DNA of 64,000 nucleotides from Eonycteris spelaea (Eukaryota > Chordata > Mammalia > Chiroptera > Pteropodidae), in assembly GCA_003508835.1 (NCBI GenBank), contig PUFA01000082.1, positions 186,001-250,000 on the forward strand. Direction: 5' to 3'. Each line of letters begins with the position of its first letter. Within the stretch, counting starts at the first letter, position 1. Below, in pieces: positions 34,323 through 46,576 of this stretch. A program made the position numbers and the translations under genes. Below the pieces are notes generated by a model, which made no database searches, was not told the DNA's origin, and saw only the letters and a program-made list of their open reading frames with translations.

Positions 34323-35373
34323 TACTTCCAACACCTCATCCTTTTCTGCTTTTAATAGCAATCAAGAAAGCCAATGGAGATGATGCAGGTAAAAAATCTT
34401 GAGCCTTCTCTAGCCTAGATGTGTGAGGTCTTCATTCATGTGGCTCCCGGTTCCTGAAGCTGACCTTCAGAACACCCTCTTCCAGGAACCCCAGGGGCCA
34501 GGGTCGACGTTGCCAAGATAGATCAGGTGATGTGATGGTGAAATATGTTCCCATGTGAGTCAGGAGACCTTCGAATTAATTTCCTGTGCAACCCTGGCAT
34601 TTGTGAGCTGAGGTCTCTCAGGTTAAAAATAAAACAGTAGCTAACTCTGCAAGATAAATGCTTTTTTAAATCAACAATTACTTTGAGGTCCTTAGAGAAA
34701 GGTACATTAAAATGCAGGTTACTCTGCTTGATTATCACCTGAGGATTGGGGGTACAAAGGGGCAGAAGGGAATGTGGAATACTTCTGACTTGCCAACTCT
34801 CCCGACTGCACCGATCCTAATGCAGACTTAGTCATTCCTAAGATCTTCTTTAAGACCCCTTTCCTCCTTGGTCATGCCTCATTAGCCCTGCATCTTCTCT
34901 ACATCCTGGATGCCCCAGAGAGGCCTGGCCCCCGACCCATAGTTCTCACCCTTTCTAGCTTTAGCTTCTCCTCTCAAAATTAGAGATGTCTCCTTTTCTC
35001 CATGACTAATGCCCTGCAATCCCATCTCCTCTTCCCACATGCAACGAACTCACTCAAGGGCCAGATACCAGAGCTAAGTGTCCCCAGGTCCTCCTATTAC
35101 TTGCATTTTGCCTCAGTATCCCTGCTAAAGAGGAGGGTAAAAACCCAGTCACAACTCACTGTCACCATAAGCGGACCTTGTGAAATGCTTGCTGACTTTT
35201 TTAAAAAACTGGCTTAAAAAAAAAATGGAGTTGACCTGTGTACAACTTTTTTCTACATCCTCCTGAATACTCAAGCTTTGGTCTTGCTTTAATATTGGCT
35301 CAATAAAAAAGGGCACTCGTGGGATTTAGGTATACAGAATTAATTGCTGTGCATAAAAATCTCTTCAAAAATT
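34323..35373. other. unassigned sequence
   Basis: No gene or repeat recognised. Small open frames at 34523-34738 (minus) and 35002-35217 (plus) have no domain. Confidence 0.5.
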
Positions 35374-35580
35374 GTGTGCAGTAAGCTGAATGGTGGCCCC
35401 AAAAGAAATATGTTCATGCCCTAATTCCCAGAAGCTGTGACTATGACTGTACTGGGGAAAAGGGTCTTTACAGATGTAATTAAGATAAGGGTCGCAAGAT
35501 CGAGGTGATCACTTTGTGTTATCTCAGTGGGCCCTGGTCCAGTCAGTGGACACCTAACCTTGGTCCTCAAAACTGTACAC
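35374..35580 (+). mobile_element. MLT1-type LTR, 5' part
   Basis: GCTGAATGGTGGCCCCAAAA, TGCCCTAATTCCCAGAAGCT, GGGTCTTTACAGATGTAATT, AAGATAAGGGTCGCAAGATC and TCTCAGTGGGCCCTGGTCCA follow the MLT1 LTR start in order. The 3' half is unrecognisable or lost. Confidence 0.75.
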
Positions 35581-36007
35581 TCTAGTTTCAAAGCACGATT
35601 GTCCGCATTCAGAAAGAGAAGGAAGAGATCATCGTCACGTGTGTTTTAAATCTCAGCCATCAGAAGATTGAGAAATCAGTCATTGAGGAGGCCTGGTGAT
35701 TAACTCACTGAATGCTAATATATTTTATACCTTTGGGAAGGTCTTTCTGAAATGAGCCTTAAATTTTCCTGCCAGTTAGAGATTATATGACATATAATCA
35801 AACATATCTTATTGAGAGAAGAAAGATTGCATACATTTAAAATAAATATCCATTGTATGATATGCCACGGATGTGACTATACAGGTAGAGATGTTGCTAT
35901 GGTAAATGACTTCTTCCCCCTCTCCCATCATCACCCCAGGTGTCTAAATTATTAAGTATTGATGATACCTTTGAGGGGTACTGAACTATGGTACAAGTCT
36001 CGCCCTC

Positions 36008-36048
<41 letters not shown>

Positions 36049-36139
36049 CATTCTTTCTATGATCAATGACTGGGATGCCCAGAAAGCCAGTGAGTAAGAA
36101 GGGGGTGACAAGTGATACAGTGCCTTCTGGTAGGCGAAG
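35581..36139. other. unassigned sequence with a CA microsatellite
   Basis: Apart from the CA repeat listed separately, nothing is recognised. Part of 35580-35680 may be degraded MLT1. Confidence 0.45.
36010..36044. repeat. (CA)17 microsatellite
   Basis: Thirty-five bases of uninterrupted CA repeat. Confidence 0.95.
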
Positions 36140-36239
36140 TCTCTTTTATAAGGGCACTAACCCCATTCATGAGGGCTTCACCCTCATAACAATTCAACAT
36201 ATGAATTTGGGGAGCATACAAACATTCAGGCCATAACAG
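36140..36239 (-). mobile_element. MaLR LTR fragment (MST/MLT1-like), internally deleted
   Basis: On the plus strand, TCTTTTATAAGGGCACTAAC, CCCATTCATGAGGGCTTCAC and CCTCATAACA are followed directly by ATTCAACATATGAATTTGGG and a terminal CATTCAGGCCATAACA. These are the complement of the outer LTR sequence. The roughly 60-80 bp normally between the two parts are missing. Confidence 0.7.
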
Positions 36240-38199
36240 AGGGGTTTTTATTCCATTTATTGTTATTTTTAATAGCTCTGTAATGGCATTTTGAACATAA
36301 ATGTTGTGCAATACCTTGTGATAAAGTCAAAGGATATGAACTTCAAAGATTTTGAGGTGTACGAACAGCCAAGCCAAGAGGTTGAAGGGGACCGCATTCC
36401 CACAGCAAGGCCAGATGAGGCTATATATTTATCTAAAATGGTACTAGGGGCAAGTTCCCCAAAATGCCTGTGGGTGGAAAGCATTTTATAACATATTTGG
36501 GGTGTCTCCAAACTTAGGTCCTAATTTATATAACATTAAAATTGATTTACATTTCCTTGATTAACCGGTTGAAAGAGATAACAACATCAGATTTTACATT
36601 GGTATTAAAGAATTCACTCTTCCCCAGCACTTGAATAGTACTTAGGCTATTACTAATTATAAACAATACCATTGGGGAAGGGTTATTAATTTAGATTTAC
36701 ACGAAATTTAAGTTTTTAATTATATTCCAAAATATGATGTTATTCTTTCCTTTTCCTTGTAAAAACACACCCAGCAAAATATACATTGTTACCACCTGCT
36801 GCTAGTTCAATATTATTTTCCCAAATTAAACAGTATAAAAAATAATTCCCAGAATAGAGACCCAAACAGAAAAATAAGTTCTGTCTGTGGACTAGACCCC
36901 ATGATAACACTAACAGAAAGGTATGATGAGACTTCACTGAGAGCATCTGCTTACTTGTTTCCTCCTATATTTCTATGCTTCTGAAAATGACTCATGGAAT
37001 GTTCCTTGATTACAGTTAAGAATCTGCACCTTTTTATTGCATTAAATTCCGATGTACTGCAGTGAAATCTTGGAGCTGACATGACAGATAGCTCATTGGC
37101 ATTATAGTAAGTTTTAAGAAAGACATCTAAATCCAACATATCCCATTAAAAGGGACACTATACACACACAAGTAGAGCAAATTGGGACATATTTAATTAT
37201 CAAGGAAGTAAAGAATTAACTCAGGAAAAGGTAAGAACTTGACTACTTGAAATAAATATAAAAGAAATAACAGAAATGGAAACCTGTGAAAAATGTCATG
37301 CCTTTTACAAAATCATGACCTATTTAAATAAAAGCTTCACACATGAAACTTTACTATAGAGAATTTTCAAGGACTAGACTGTAAACATAAATTCATTTAT
37401 ATGATGAAAAAATATTTATAAAACATGGATCCTATCTATATCTACTATTAAGTTTTATAAACAGCAAAATCTTGATTTGAGCATCTCAATATCAACAAAA
37501 AAGAATTCCCAGAATAGTAAATAAAAATATGAATAAAAAGAATTCTCAGAAAAGTAAATTCCCTTGGTCTATAACTTAGTCATCCAGGTAAAACTGTCCT
37601 AAGAAGAAGGGACAGAGAAAGGAGGGAACAAGGAGAAGGAAAAGCCATGATCTCTCTGAGCTCGTATGTTAGGGCCTTTGTTTCTGATTGTACAGTTAAA
37701 AGGAGTCAGCGAATCAATCCCCTGGAAAGAACTTACTAGAGAGGGACTAAGGCAGGTGTCCATTAACTTCTGTGTAAAGATGGGCCAAAGAAGTAAGGGC
37801 AGTGACTTTGGCTCTAATAAAACCTGACTGAAGTATCCTGAAGGCTTTCACCCCAAACAGCAGAAGCACGTAAAACCTAAGAAAAGTTGACAACATAACT
37901 GCTTTGTGATGTTTAGAAACTCTGCAAGTAGATAAAAGTTAAAAACTGGACTGAGGCAAGCAGTAAGGGATCACCCATAAGATGAGTGCGTGGTCAGACT
38001 TATGGACCTGTATGAAAACTGTCACGGAGCTAGAGATGGGCTTTCAGATTACACAGTTAGTGGTTTGCTTCCTTTGGAAGAAATCTTACGCAGAAGACCA
38101 CCAAAAAGAAAGGAAGGCCCAGAGCTCATCCATGTGACCCCAACCAGTTGAAAATCCACAAGCAATTCCAGAGAACATAGTTAGAAAACCATGAATCTA
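36240..38199. other. unassigned AT-rich sequence
   Basis: No gene seen. Around 37500-37560 a 25-bp motif with AAGAATTC(C/T)CAGAA is imperfectly duplicated. Some of this interval may be the 5' part of the L1 that follows, but I cannot align it. Confidence 0.45.
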
Positions 38200-38365
38200 G
38201 TCCAGAACTTTCACTTTATAACTGAAGAGAAAAAGACAAAGAGGAGAGAGAAAGAAGAGAGATTCAATAATTTGCCCAGAGTCATGAAAGCAGACCCAGA
38301 ATTAGAAGTCAGTGTCTCTAAGTCCTTGCTTAGCATTTTCCCTATACCACAACTCTGCTTATAAA
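38200..38365 (-). mobile_element. diverged MIR-like SINE
   Basis: CACTTTATAACTGAAGAGAA, GATTCAATAATTTGCCCAGA, GTCATGAAAGCAGACCCAGA and a terminal CTTAGCATTTTCCCTATACC follow the complement of the MIR core and tRNA-related half. It is AG-rich in the middle. Confidence 0.5.
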
Positions 38366-38893
38366 GGTATTTCTTCACATTTTGTTTCAGTTTCTAGTTT
38401 CTCTTATTATAATATATAAATGTATCCAATTTATGTGTGCTTTTTAAAAATATTTTCAAATAAAAGTTTTTTTGAAAAAAAACATTGTGGACATACATGA
38501 CAAATTTTTTAAGTCCCATACCTTCCTGTGATATTGTGTCTCAGCACTTCATGGAAAAAAGTATAACAAGGTGCCACAGACACCATGCTGAGGAGGAAAC
38601 TGTGGGCCTCAGAGGGACTTGCCTTGCAAATCCAACCTGTATCAGTGTCCGAAATTGTCAACTTAGGTACCAGGGAGATTCACCGCTTAAATAAAGAAAT
38701 CAATTAAGACCTTTTTTCCTAAAAATAGATGGCAAAGGCAGTAGAATAATCTCTTCAACATGCTGAGAGAAAAGTAACTTCTAGCCAAGAAATTGATACT
38801 TATCCAAATTATCATCTAACAGCAAAGACCACATAAAGACACTTTAAGGCATAGAAAGACGAAGGAATGTACCAGCCAAGGACCTTGTTTTTT

Positions 38894-38910
38894 AAAAAAA
38901 AAAAAAAAAA
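38894..38910 (+). repeat. A17 homopolymer inside the L1 block
   Basis: Seventeen A after TTGTTTTTT, near the start of the recognisable L1. It may be a secondary expansion or the tail of a small unrecognised insertion. Confidence 0.85.
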
Positions 38911-41900
38911 TGAATCAGCAAGAAAAAAATGAACACAGAACATGTAGAATTTGGAATAAATATAGAGCTTTGCTAAAAAGTTAATAATCAATTAAATATT
39001 GCCTATAAAAATAGCAACTAATAACTCTACAATAACAGTCAACAATTGGTAAACACATGTTTTAAGACTCTGTCATTGGAAGAAGAAAATACTAAATAAG
39101 TAAGAATATGTTTTTTTAAAAAGTATTGTTTAGGAAGTATCTTTAAGATTAAGAGTAACCTCCAAACATTATTCATCTTCTAAATCATCTGAAGAAAATG
39201 AAATATTAAAAATTATCAATATAACAAAAATCAGGAAGGGAGAAGGGGGCAAAAAAAAAAGACAGTGAATAGGAAACACAAAACAAGAACGTAGAAATAA
39301 GTTCAAATATAGAAGTAATCATATGATTATAAATGAATTAACTCATGAATCAAAGAGATTATCATATTACTGTTTTAATCCAGCCATATGCAGCTTATAG
39401 GAGACATATTTAACCAAAACCACAAAGAATAATAAAAATGAAGGGCTGGAAAAAGATATAGTCTTCAAATACTAGACAAAATAATTATTATAGCAATATT
39501 CAGATCAGACAAATAGATTTAAAGTCCAAAAGCATTAATATAATTGGAGAGTAAATAATAATAAAAGATACAATCCAACAAGAAGATAAACATGAAATTA
39601 TTGTATTTATCATAGCTTTAAAATATATAAAGCAGAAATTGGCAAAATTAAATGGACAAGTTGATAAATTTGTAATTATAGAGGGAAATTAGGACTCATT
39701 ATATTACAGAATTTTGAAGAAACAAAATTACCAGCTTGATCTAGAAAGGTGAAATGAGAATCCCACACCACAAAAAGACTATATCACCTTTTCATGAACA
39801 CTTGAAAACAGTGCCATGTCACAAGAATTTCAAAAAACTTAAATCAAACATGTTAACTCCTCTGATCATAATATTATTAAATTTGAAATCAAGATTGCAA
39901 AGTAGCAAAAACATAACAAAAGTATGTTAAGTATCTTAAAGTGAACTCTTAAAGCCTGAATTAATAATGACTACATATCAAAACATGTGATGAAGCTAAA
40001 TTACTATTTAGAGATCAATTTGGAGCATTAAATTCATTTACTGGAAAATAGATTAAATAAATGTTCAACTCTAGAACCTAGAAAAATAACTGAAAAGTAA
40101 ATCTGAACAAAGGAAAAGTGGGAAAACCTAATTTATAATGATGAAACAGAAGCAAATAGATAATAGAAAGGATAAATAAAATCTAAAGCTAATTCTTGAA
40201 AAAACTAATAAGTAGACAGATTTTTAGCAAGTCTGATTTTAAAAAGAAGTTAATAAAAGGGGAATAAAAACATACAGTAGATATTAAGAGACTACTATGA
40301 ACATTGTGTAATAAATTTGAAAGCTTAAAAGAAATAGATACATACTAGAAAAATATAAATATAGATAAAATTTCTAAAACTGACCCAAGAGGACACAGAG
40401 AGATAAATAAACAAATAATCACAGAAACTGTAACCAAATACCCTCAAATCAAAAGACAATACAGCCATAATATTTTACAGGTGAACTTACATCCAAGACA
40501 AACTTACATTCAAGGAACAAAGAAACTGACACTAAAACTTTATCATCAGAGCAGATTCTGTAAACAGAAGAGCAAATTACACAGATCATTTTTTGAAGCT
40601 AGTGAAATCAAAACACCAAAATTGGGTAAGTCAGTATCGAAAAGAAAGTTAATATATCATTTTAGTAAACATAGATGGAAAAATTCAAAATAAAATATCA
40701 GAAAATTAATTTCACAGTGCACAAAATAATTATCAATAGTTTTTAAAACATCATGTCCAAGTAGATTTAATTCAAAGAATTCAAAGATGGCTCAATATCA
40801 GATAAGTCATTATATACTTGTCATCAGAAAAATTATTATATAACATTTTGAGAGATTTTAAAAGAAAAATCACCATCGATGCAAAGAACATTGACAAAAT
40901 TCAATTCTAATTGTTGACTAATGTCTAGCAAACTAAGAATAAGTGACTTGTCATTCTAGCAAATGCTTTTTACTAGGAAGTTACATAAGAATCATAACTA
41001 ATAGTAAGACTTTAAAGCATTTACATTAAAATCTGTAATTTTCATTGTAAAAGTGACCATCACTACTCCCCTCCAATGTGTACTGAAGGGTCTAAAAATT
41101 CAGTAAAGCAGTAAAGTGTATAAATTTTGGGGAAAAAACATGCAAAATAGTTATTTCACAGGTGGTAAAGATACTTCTTCAGACAATTCACATGAAATCC
41201 ACAATTTTAAATTATTAAAATGAATTTTTAGAAAGTTACTGAGCACAAAAGCAGCATGCAAATTAGTAATATTCTTTTACACTAGTAATATCCAACTTAA
41301 AATGTAATGGGTAAAAAGGACACTCCACCCAAAACGTCAGTGAATATTTCCTAGGTCTTCATAGGAATTAATCTATCAACGATGTGCAAGATCCCTCTAT
41401 AGAAACTTACAAATATCCATTGAAGGATTAAAAGAAGACCTGAAGGATTGTAACGTTAAATACATTAACTATTTTTATTATTCCAAATAAATCGATAAAT
41501 TCAAAATCAAAGTCCCGAGTAGAGTTTATCATAGAACACTATAGAAAATCCTTACATTTGTTTATATGGAAAACCACTGGCCTAGAATAGGCAAGAGAAC
41601 TTTGAAGACTAACCAAGTTGGAGACTTTAAGAATAATTATTACACATTAGTAATATCGAGAACTATTATAAAGCTATGGTAATCAGGAGATTGGGGTATT
41701 TGTGTGTATGGATAGACATGGAAAGGAATAAAGAGCCTATATAAACAAACATGCCAAAATGGATATGTGGTAAGTGCGGCCGCAGAAATCAATGGGAAAA
41801 AGTAGAGCTAGTCATTAAAAGGCACTGGGATAATTGAACAATTTGGCAGAGGGCGGGGCCTGGGGGTTAACAGGTAGATCTCTGCCTCACACCATACACG

Positions 41901-42562
41901 AAGTTCAATTCAAGGTGCTTGAAGATCTAAATGAAAGCAAAACTCTAAAAGTTTTAGAAGAAAATATTGGAATAGACATGTGTGGACTTGAGGTAGAGAA
42001 AATTTCTTAAAAGATAAAAAATATACAACAGAAAAATTTATCGATTTAAAAATTGATAAATCTGATTGTATTAAAATAAAACCTTCTGTTCAACAGAACA
42101 TGATAAACAAAATTAAAAGACAAGCCACAGATAGAAAATATTTGCAACATGCAATTGACAAATGATTGGGAACCAAAAAATATAAATAACTCCTAAAAAT
42201 CAATTAAGAAAACAAACAAAAAAGGACATCCTAATGAGATGTAAGGAATGGGGAATGAGCAAAGGATATGAATACGTAATTCACAGAGGAAGAAAACTAA
42301 AAGGCCAGTAAAAATGGGTAATTATGTCAAAGTCACCAGTTAGCAGGAAGATACAAATTAAAACAACAATGAGATACCATTTCACACACCAGATTAGCAA
42401 ACATTTTAGAGTCTGCAAACAAAATTCTGGGGAGAAAGGATGTGGAAAAACAGGCTCTCAGCTACTGGTGGGAACATAACTTCTTACTAACCTTCAGAGA
42501 ACAATCTGAAGATACCCACACACACGCCCCAGCAATCGCACTCTGGTAGCTCTGCCCTAAAA

Positions 42563-43803
42563 CGGCCGTTCTCAAACTTTTTTATCTTAAGGCCTCTTTA
42601 CATACTTAGAAATTGCTGAGGATCCCAAAGTGCTTTTATTATGCAAGTGGTATCTATGGATGTTTGTAAGATTAAACAGAAATGAGAAATTTTTAACTGA
42701 TTTTATTAACTGATTTTAAAATGAAGTAATATCTTATTACAGGTTAAAATAACATTTCTATGAAGGATAACTGTATTTCCTAAAACCAAAAAAATTAGTG
42801 AGATTTTTACAAATCTAATTATCTGGCCTAAACATAGCTGGATTCTCAGATCAGCTTCTGCATTTAGTCTGTTGGATTATCTTGTTTTAGTCAAAGTATA
42901 TGAAGAAAATTTAACATTGCACTTGGACTAGGTCAACTACCCGTGCATGATTTTGTAAGATCATGGGTTGATCGTGTGGAAAACACTGGTGTACTGAGTT
43001 ACACAGATCTTCCAAATATGGACACATTTCATTATCTTCATTATACGATATCAAAAAAAAAATAATGTTCTTTGTGAACGTTACCACTGACCTTATAAGA
43101 AAAAATCTTTACGTATTAGGAAATGTCAAGTTCATGGTGCAACTTTTTCCAAAATTCTAAGTTTGGCTTGAAAGTTCAAATTTAATCACTGGAAACAAAT
43201 GGTGCTAGTCGCTTTCTCTTGAAGCGAAAGGCTTGCTTCATTCATTTTTGAGAAACTGTCTGCCATACGCTCAATAGTTTATCTGTCAGTACGGTTTAGC
43301 CATAGTTTATCCATCAGTCACTTGTTCAAGTAAAAATGGCGTCCCAGGGAAAAGCAGCGAGTTCAGCTTGCAGCTTCCACAACCGCAGTGCGCAGCAGAA
43401 ACGCTATGGGCACACTCCTCACTGTGCCACACAGAGCTTTAAGAAAGGGATTCGAGATTACGATTTAATAAAACAAAACATTTTATTCAACACAAAATAA
43501 TTTGATTAAGCACTTCGCGCTTCACCAAGGACCTTCTTGTGAATGGCTTCATTTTTTTCCTGTGGGTGCGTGGTGGGGAAGACGACAATGACTGCTAGGG
43601 CTGTTTGTCCCATCGCTCTGATTGATGCAAAGGCTGCGATGGTTTGACCCATCATTGTTGTTCCCCAGCAGCACAAATAACAGCGCAGCGAAAAAGGCAA
43701 ATAACATCTCGGTGTCATTGTGAAAATACTTTCTACCTCGAAGACCCCCTGAAAAAGGTAACGTGGACCCCAGGGAGTGCACGGACCACACTGAAAACTC
43801 CTG
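42563..43803. mobile_element. hAT-type DNA transposon, 1.24 kb, nested in L1
   Basis: The left end reads CGGCCGTTCTCAAACTTTTT. The complement of the right end reads CAGGAGTTTTCAGTGTGGTC, so the ends are imperfect inverted repeats of the CAGtGGTTCTCAAA type. The flanks CCCTAAAA (42555-42562) and CCCTGGGG (43804-43811) fit an 8-bp target duplication, and removing the element rejoins the L1. The interior includes GGAAATGTCAAGTTCATGGT and AAAATGGCGTCCCAGGGAAA, which I remember from a eutherian hAT family (Charlie or Tip100 group) without a certain name. No transposase frame survives. Confidence 0.75.
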
Positions 43804-44398
43804 CCCTGGGGAAACTCTTACCCAGATGTGAAAGCAGACAGAACAGTTCCACATTATTTGTATAACAAAGAAGTGGAAATTAGCCAAATGTCCATCAACA
43901 GGAGAATGGTAAGTAAAATAGCGTACATTCATTCAGTGGAACACTAAACAGCATTTAATGCTGAATGAACAAAAGCTATATCCGTCAACATGGATAAATC
44001 TCAACAATGTAATGTTGAACCAAAAAAAAAAATGGTTAGCAGAAGAATTAAGTACAGTATTATACTAATGAAAAGTTTAAAATTTTGAAAATGATACTCT
44101 ATTGTGCTAAATAGTATCATATATGTTATTATTATACTATAGTAAAAGTACAAAACCATGCATGGGAATGGTAAATACTGAATTCATGGTAATAGTTTGG
44201 GGAGGAAAAGATAAAAAAGGAAGGAGTTATAAGGAGATTCAATTACCTCTTAATGTTTTATAAACAAAAGAATTATATCTGAAGTAATATAGCATCATGC
44301 TAAGACTTAATAAAGGTGTGTAGTCCACATATATGTATTATTTATAGTAATGCCTATTTCTGTGTACATTTGGAATCTCCGAAATTAAAAAAAAAAAA

Positions 44399-45665
44399 TT
44401 TTAAATATATTCATTCTAGGTTTATGATTTTTAAATAGAGCATCCTTTCTGCTTTTAAAATCACCATTAATTAATATGAAAATTTGATTAATTTGATATT
44501 CCTTAAATTTGGATGCAGATAAGAATTTAAATTTATTAAATGGACAGGTTATATTGACAAAGAATTGTGTTCAGAGATTGGCAACAGATATTTCTCTGCA
44601 TCACCAGAGACCTCACACAGCCAAGAAGAAACCCCAAGACAATCACCAACATTTTACACTGTTCCATTACTGACCCCAGACTGCAGCCTGTTTGATTATT
44701 TGTGAAATTCACTGTGATTCATTCTACCGATATTCTGGAAAAAAAAAAGTATTTTTCGGGGGCACGGGGTGGGGCAAGGAGAAGGGGGAGGTATCACGTG
44801 TTGAGGCAGGACCTAAGGCATAGTATAAATAGTGCCTACCATGTTTAAGCCCCGCAAACATTTACAAAAGTATTAACAGGAATTAATCTCCATTTGTACC
44901 ATAACTTAACTTTAGTGAACTTTAATCTTAAATGTGAAGTCTAAATTCGCTTCTAATTAAGAAACTTTTGCACATATTGATCTGTTACACATATTTCTAT
45001 TTTTTAGTTGTTGTTCTTAAAAAGATTGTATACTATTAATGACTTCTTAAATAATCATGGAAGGAATAAGCAACCCTTTTGATTCTCTTTTTTATCATCC
45101 TCTGTCCCCCATTTCATTATTAATAGGACAGTTCCCAGAATATGGAGAAAAAGGGACAAGAAATTAAACATCATTATAGGAATTCTACTAAGGAGCTTGA
45201 CATGAGTAGAAATTGAAACTATTAAATATTTTAATTATGATAACATATTGATTTTATGTATTTATTCTTTGTTCTTTGTTACCCTATCTGAGCAATTAAC
45301 ATATAGCTAATTGTGGTATTAAGTGTTCTATCATAATTACGAATGCCCTGCATATTATTTATTCCTCACAAACGCCTTCGAGACAGAACATTTAAGATGT
45401 GGATCAGATGGTGATGAGCTCTATAATCTGGCTCAAATCACATCATCTTTGATAGTGCTGTCAGTGTTTTCTTCCTGTTAAACTCTAGTCCCATCAGTAT
45501 GCTCATCATCCACAACGACTCAAGAAGAAACAGGGTAAATGAGATTAAGAGGGAGTACTGTGCTGGGTCTAATGGGAAGATGTATATTAAATAAGTAATT
45601 GTCAAGGTAACAGGATATTTAAAGTGACTGTTGCTGAAGTCAAAGCTAAGGACAAAGATAAGTCA
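44399..45665. other. unassigned AT-rich sequence
   Basis: No gene recognised. 44745-44800 is a short G-rich stretch (GGGGCACGGGGTGGGG). Parts of 45340-45440 weakly resemble MIR but not enough to call. Confidence 0.5.
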
Positions 45666-45693
45666 TACACACACACACACACACAGCACATAC

Positions 45694-45735
<42 letters not shown>

Positions 45736-45780
45736 AGAAAGGGAGGTAAGGAGGGAGGGAGGGAGAGAGGGGCAGAGAGA
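45666..45780. repeat. compound (CA)n-(GA)n-(GGGA)n microsatellite
   Basis: A CA run (45667-45685), then GA repeats (about 45693-45733), then GGAG/GGGA-rich purine sequence to 45780. From about 45693 nearly all bases are purines on the plus strand. Lys/Arg/Glu-rich frames across it are artefacts. Confidence 0.95.
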
Positions 45781-45928
45781 ACAAGAATTGAAATTGGACC
45801 AGTCCTCACCACTCACTAAGAATCAGCCAACCTAGTTTTTAAAAAAATAAAAATAAAAGACTAGCGAGAGTAGAGGAGGCTGAGAAAGCAGTTGCTGACC
45901 TGTCTGGGCTGGAGGGAACACACATGAC

Positions 45929-45980
45929 TTTTCCCTCCATGAGTAAAGGGGGCTCCAAGAGAATGCCTCGTTCATGTGGG
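45929..45980 (+). repeat. 52-bp direct repeat, copy 1
   Basis: Begins TTTTCCCTCCATGAGTAAAG and continues GGGGCTCCAAGAGAATGCCT. The same sequence recurs at 46524 with one 1-bp gap in the first 38 positions and several mismatches at the end. Confidence 0.9.
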
Positions 45981-46523
45981 GTTTGTCTTCAAACCATACC
46001 CTGGTGGGGCCTCTGCTTCTGCTGTGGGCTCGCTGATCTGCCCTCTACGGGGTGGAGGAAGGAGGAGAGAACAAAGGATGGAGAGACAGCAGCCAGGCAG
46101 GAAGTGAGAGCCATGCAGAGGAACAATCTGTTCTCCATCAGGTGGTGCAGCAGAGGCGCATGACTCTGCCTTCCCTGGCACCAAAAAAGGGGTTGCACTT
46201 GAGCTATGCTGCAGACGCACCATACGAGTGCTAGCCTGGCCACCCAGACAACTTCCACGCCCAGCCAGAGGCTGTGGGTCTTCCACAGGAGCAAGAGCTG
46301 AGGGAGGGTTCTAAGAGATCAAGTAAGAGATGACCTCTCATAAGAAAATCTACACAGTGGGGATAGAGCTTGCTGAAAACATCATACAGGGTTTTAACAA
46401 AAAGATGAAGTCAGTGTAAGCCCATGGCACCAGCACAGCCCAGACAGGAGCCCCAGCTGGGGGCCAAAACCCAAGAGGACCCTTGTCAATCTCCTGCCTC
46501 CTTCTTCCACCCTCAACCCAGAG

Positions 46524-46576
46524 TTTTCCTCCATGAGTAAAGGGGGCTCCAAGAGAATGCTTCATTGATGTGAGGG
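46524..46576 (+). repeat. 52-bp direct repeat, copy 2
   Basis: Begins TTTTCCTCCATGAGTAAAGG and continues GGGCTCCAAGAGAATGCTTC. It matches copy 1 about 595 bp upstream. Flanking sequences of the two copies do not resemble each other. Confidence 0.9.

Larger units (their letters stand above)
38700..44398 (+). mobile_element. long, decayed L1 (L1M group) interrupted by a hAT element
   Basis: A near-continuous L1 ORF2 and 3' UTR can be followed by eye. Near the start is CAACATGCTGAGAGAAAAGT. The endonuclease region includes ATCCAACAAGAAGATAAACA. The reverse transcriptase region has ATCGATGCAAAGAACATTGA and ACAAAATTCAATTCTAATTG. The 3' ORF2 has AAGCTATGGTAATCAGGAGA, GAAGAAAATATTGG and GAGATACCATTTCACACACC. 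Past the hAT insertion come CCAAATGTCCATCAACAGGA and ACATGGATAAATCTCAACAA, ending in A12 at 44387-44398. Stops and frameshifts abound, so no protein is intact. The 5' limit is approximate. Confidence 0.8.

Noticed and set aside
36010..36044. Direct short-period repeats as a CRISPR-like array
   Set aside because: It is a plain CA dinucleotide repeat with no spacers, and the genome is mammalian.
43549..43932. 127-codon minus-strand frame as a possible gene
   Set aside because: It crosses the right end of the hAT element into L1 sequence, so it is a chance frame over two transposons.
44810..44835. AGTATAAATAG as a TATA box
   Set aside because: AT-rich sequence yields such matches by chance, and there is no downstream exon or CpG-rich context.
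45602..45819. Ser/Leu-rich and Arg/Glu-rich open frames
   Set aside because: They are translations of the GA and GGGA repeat on both strands.
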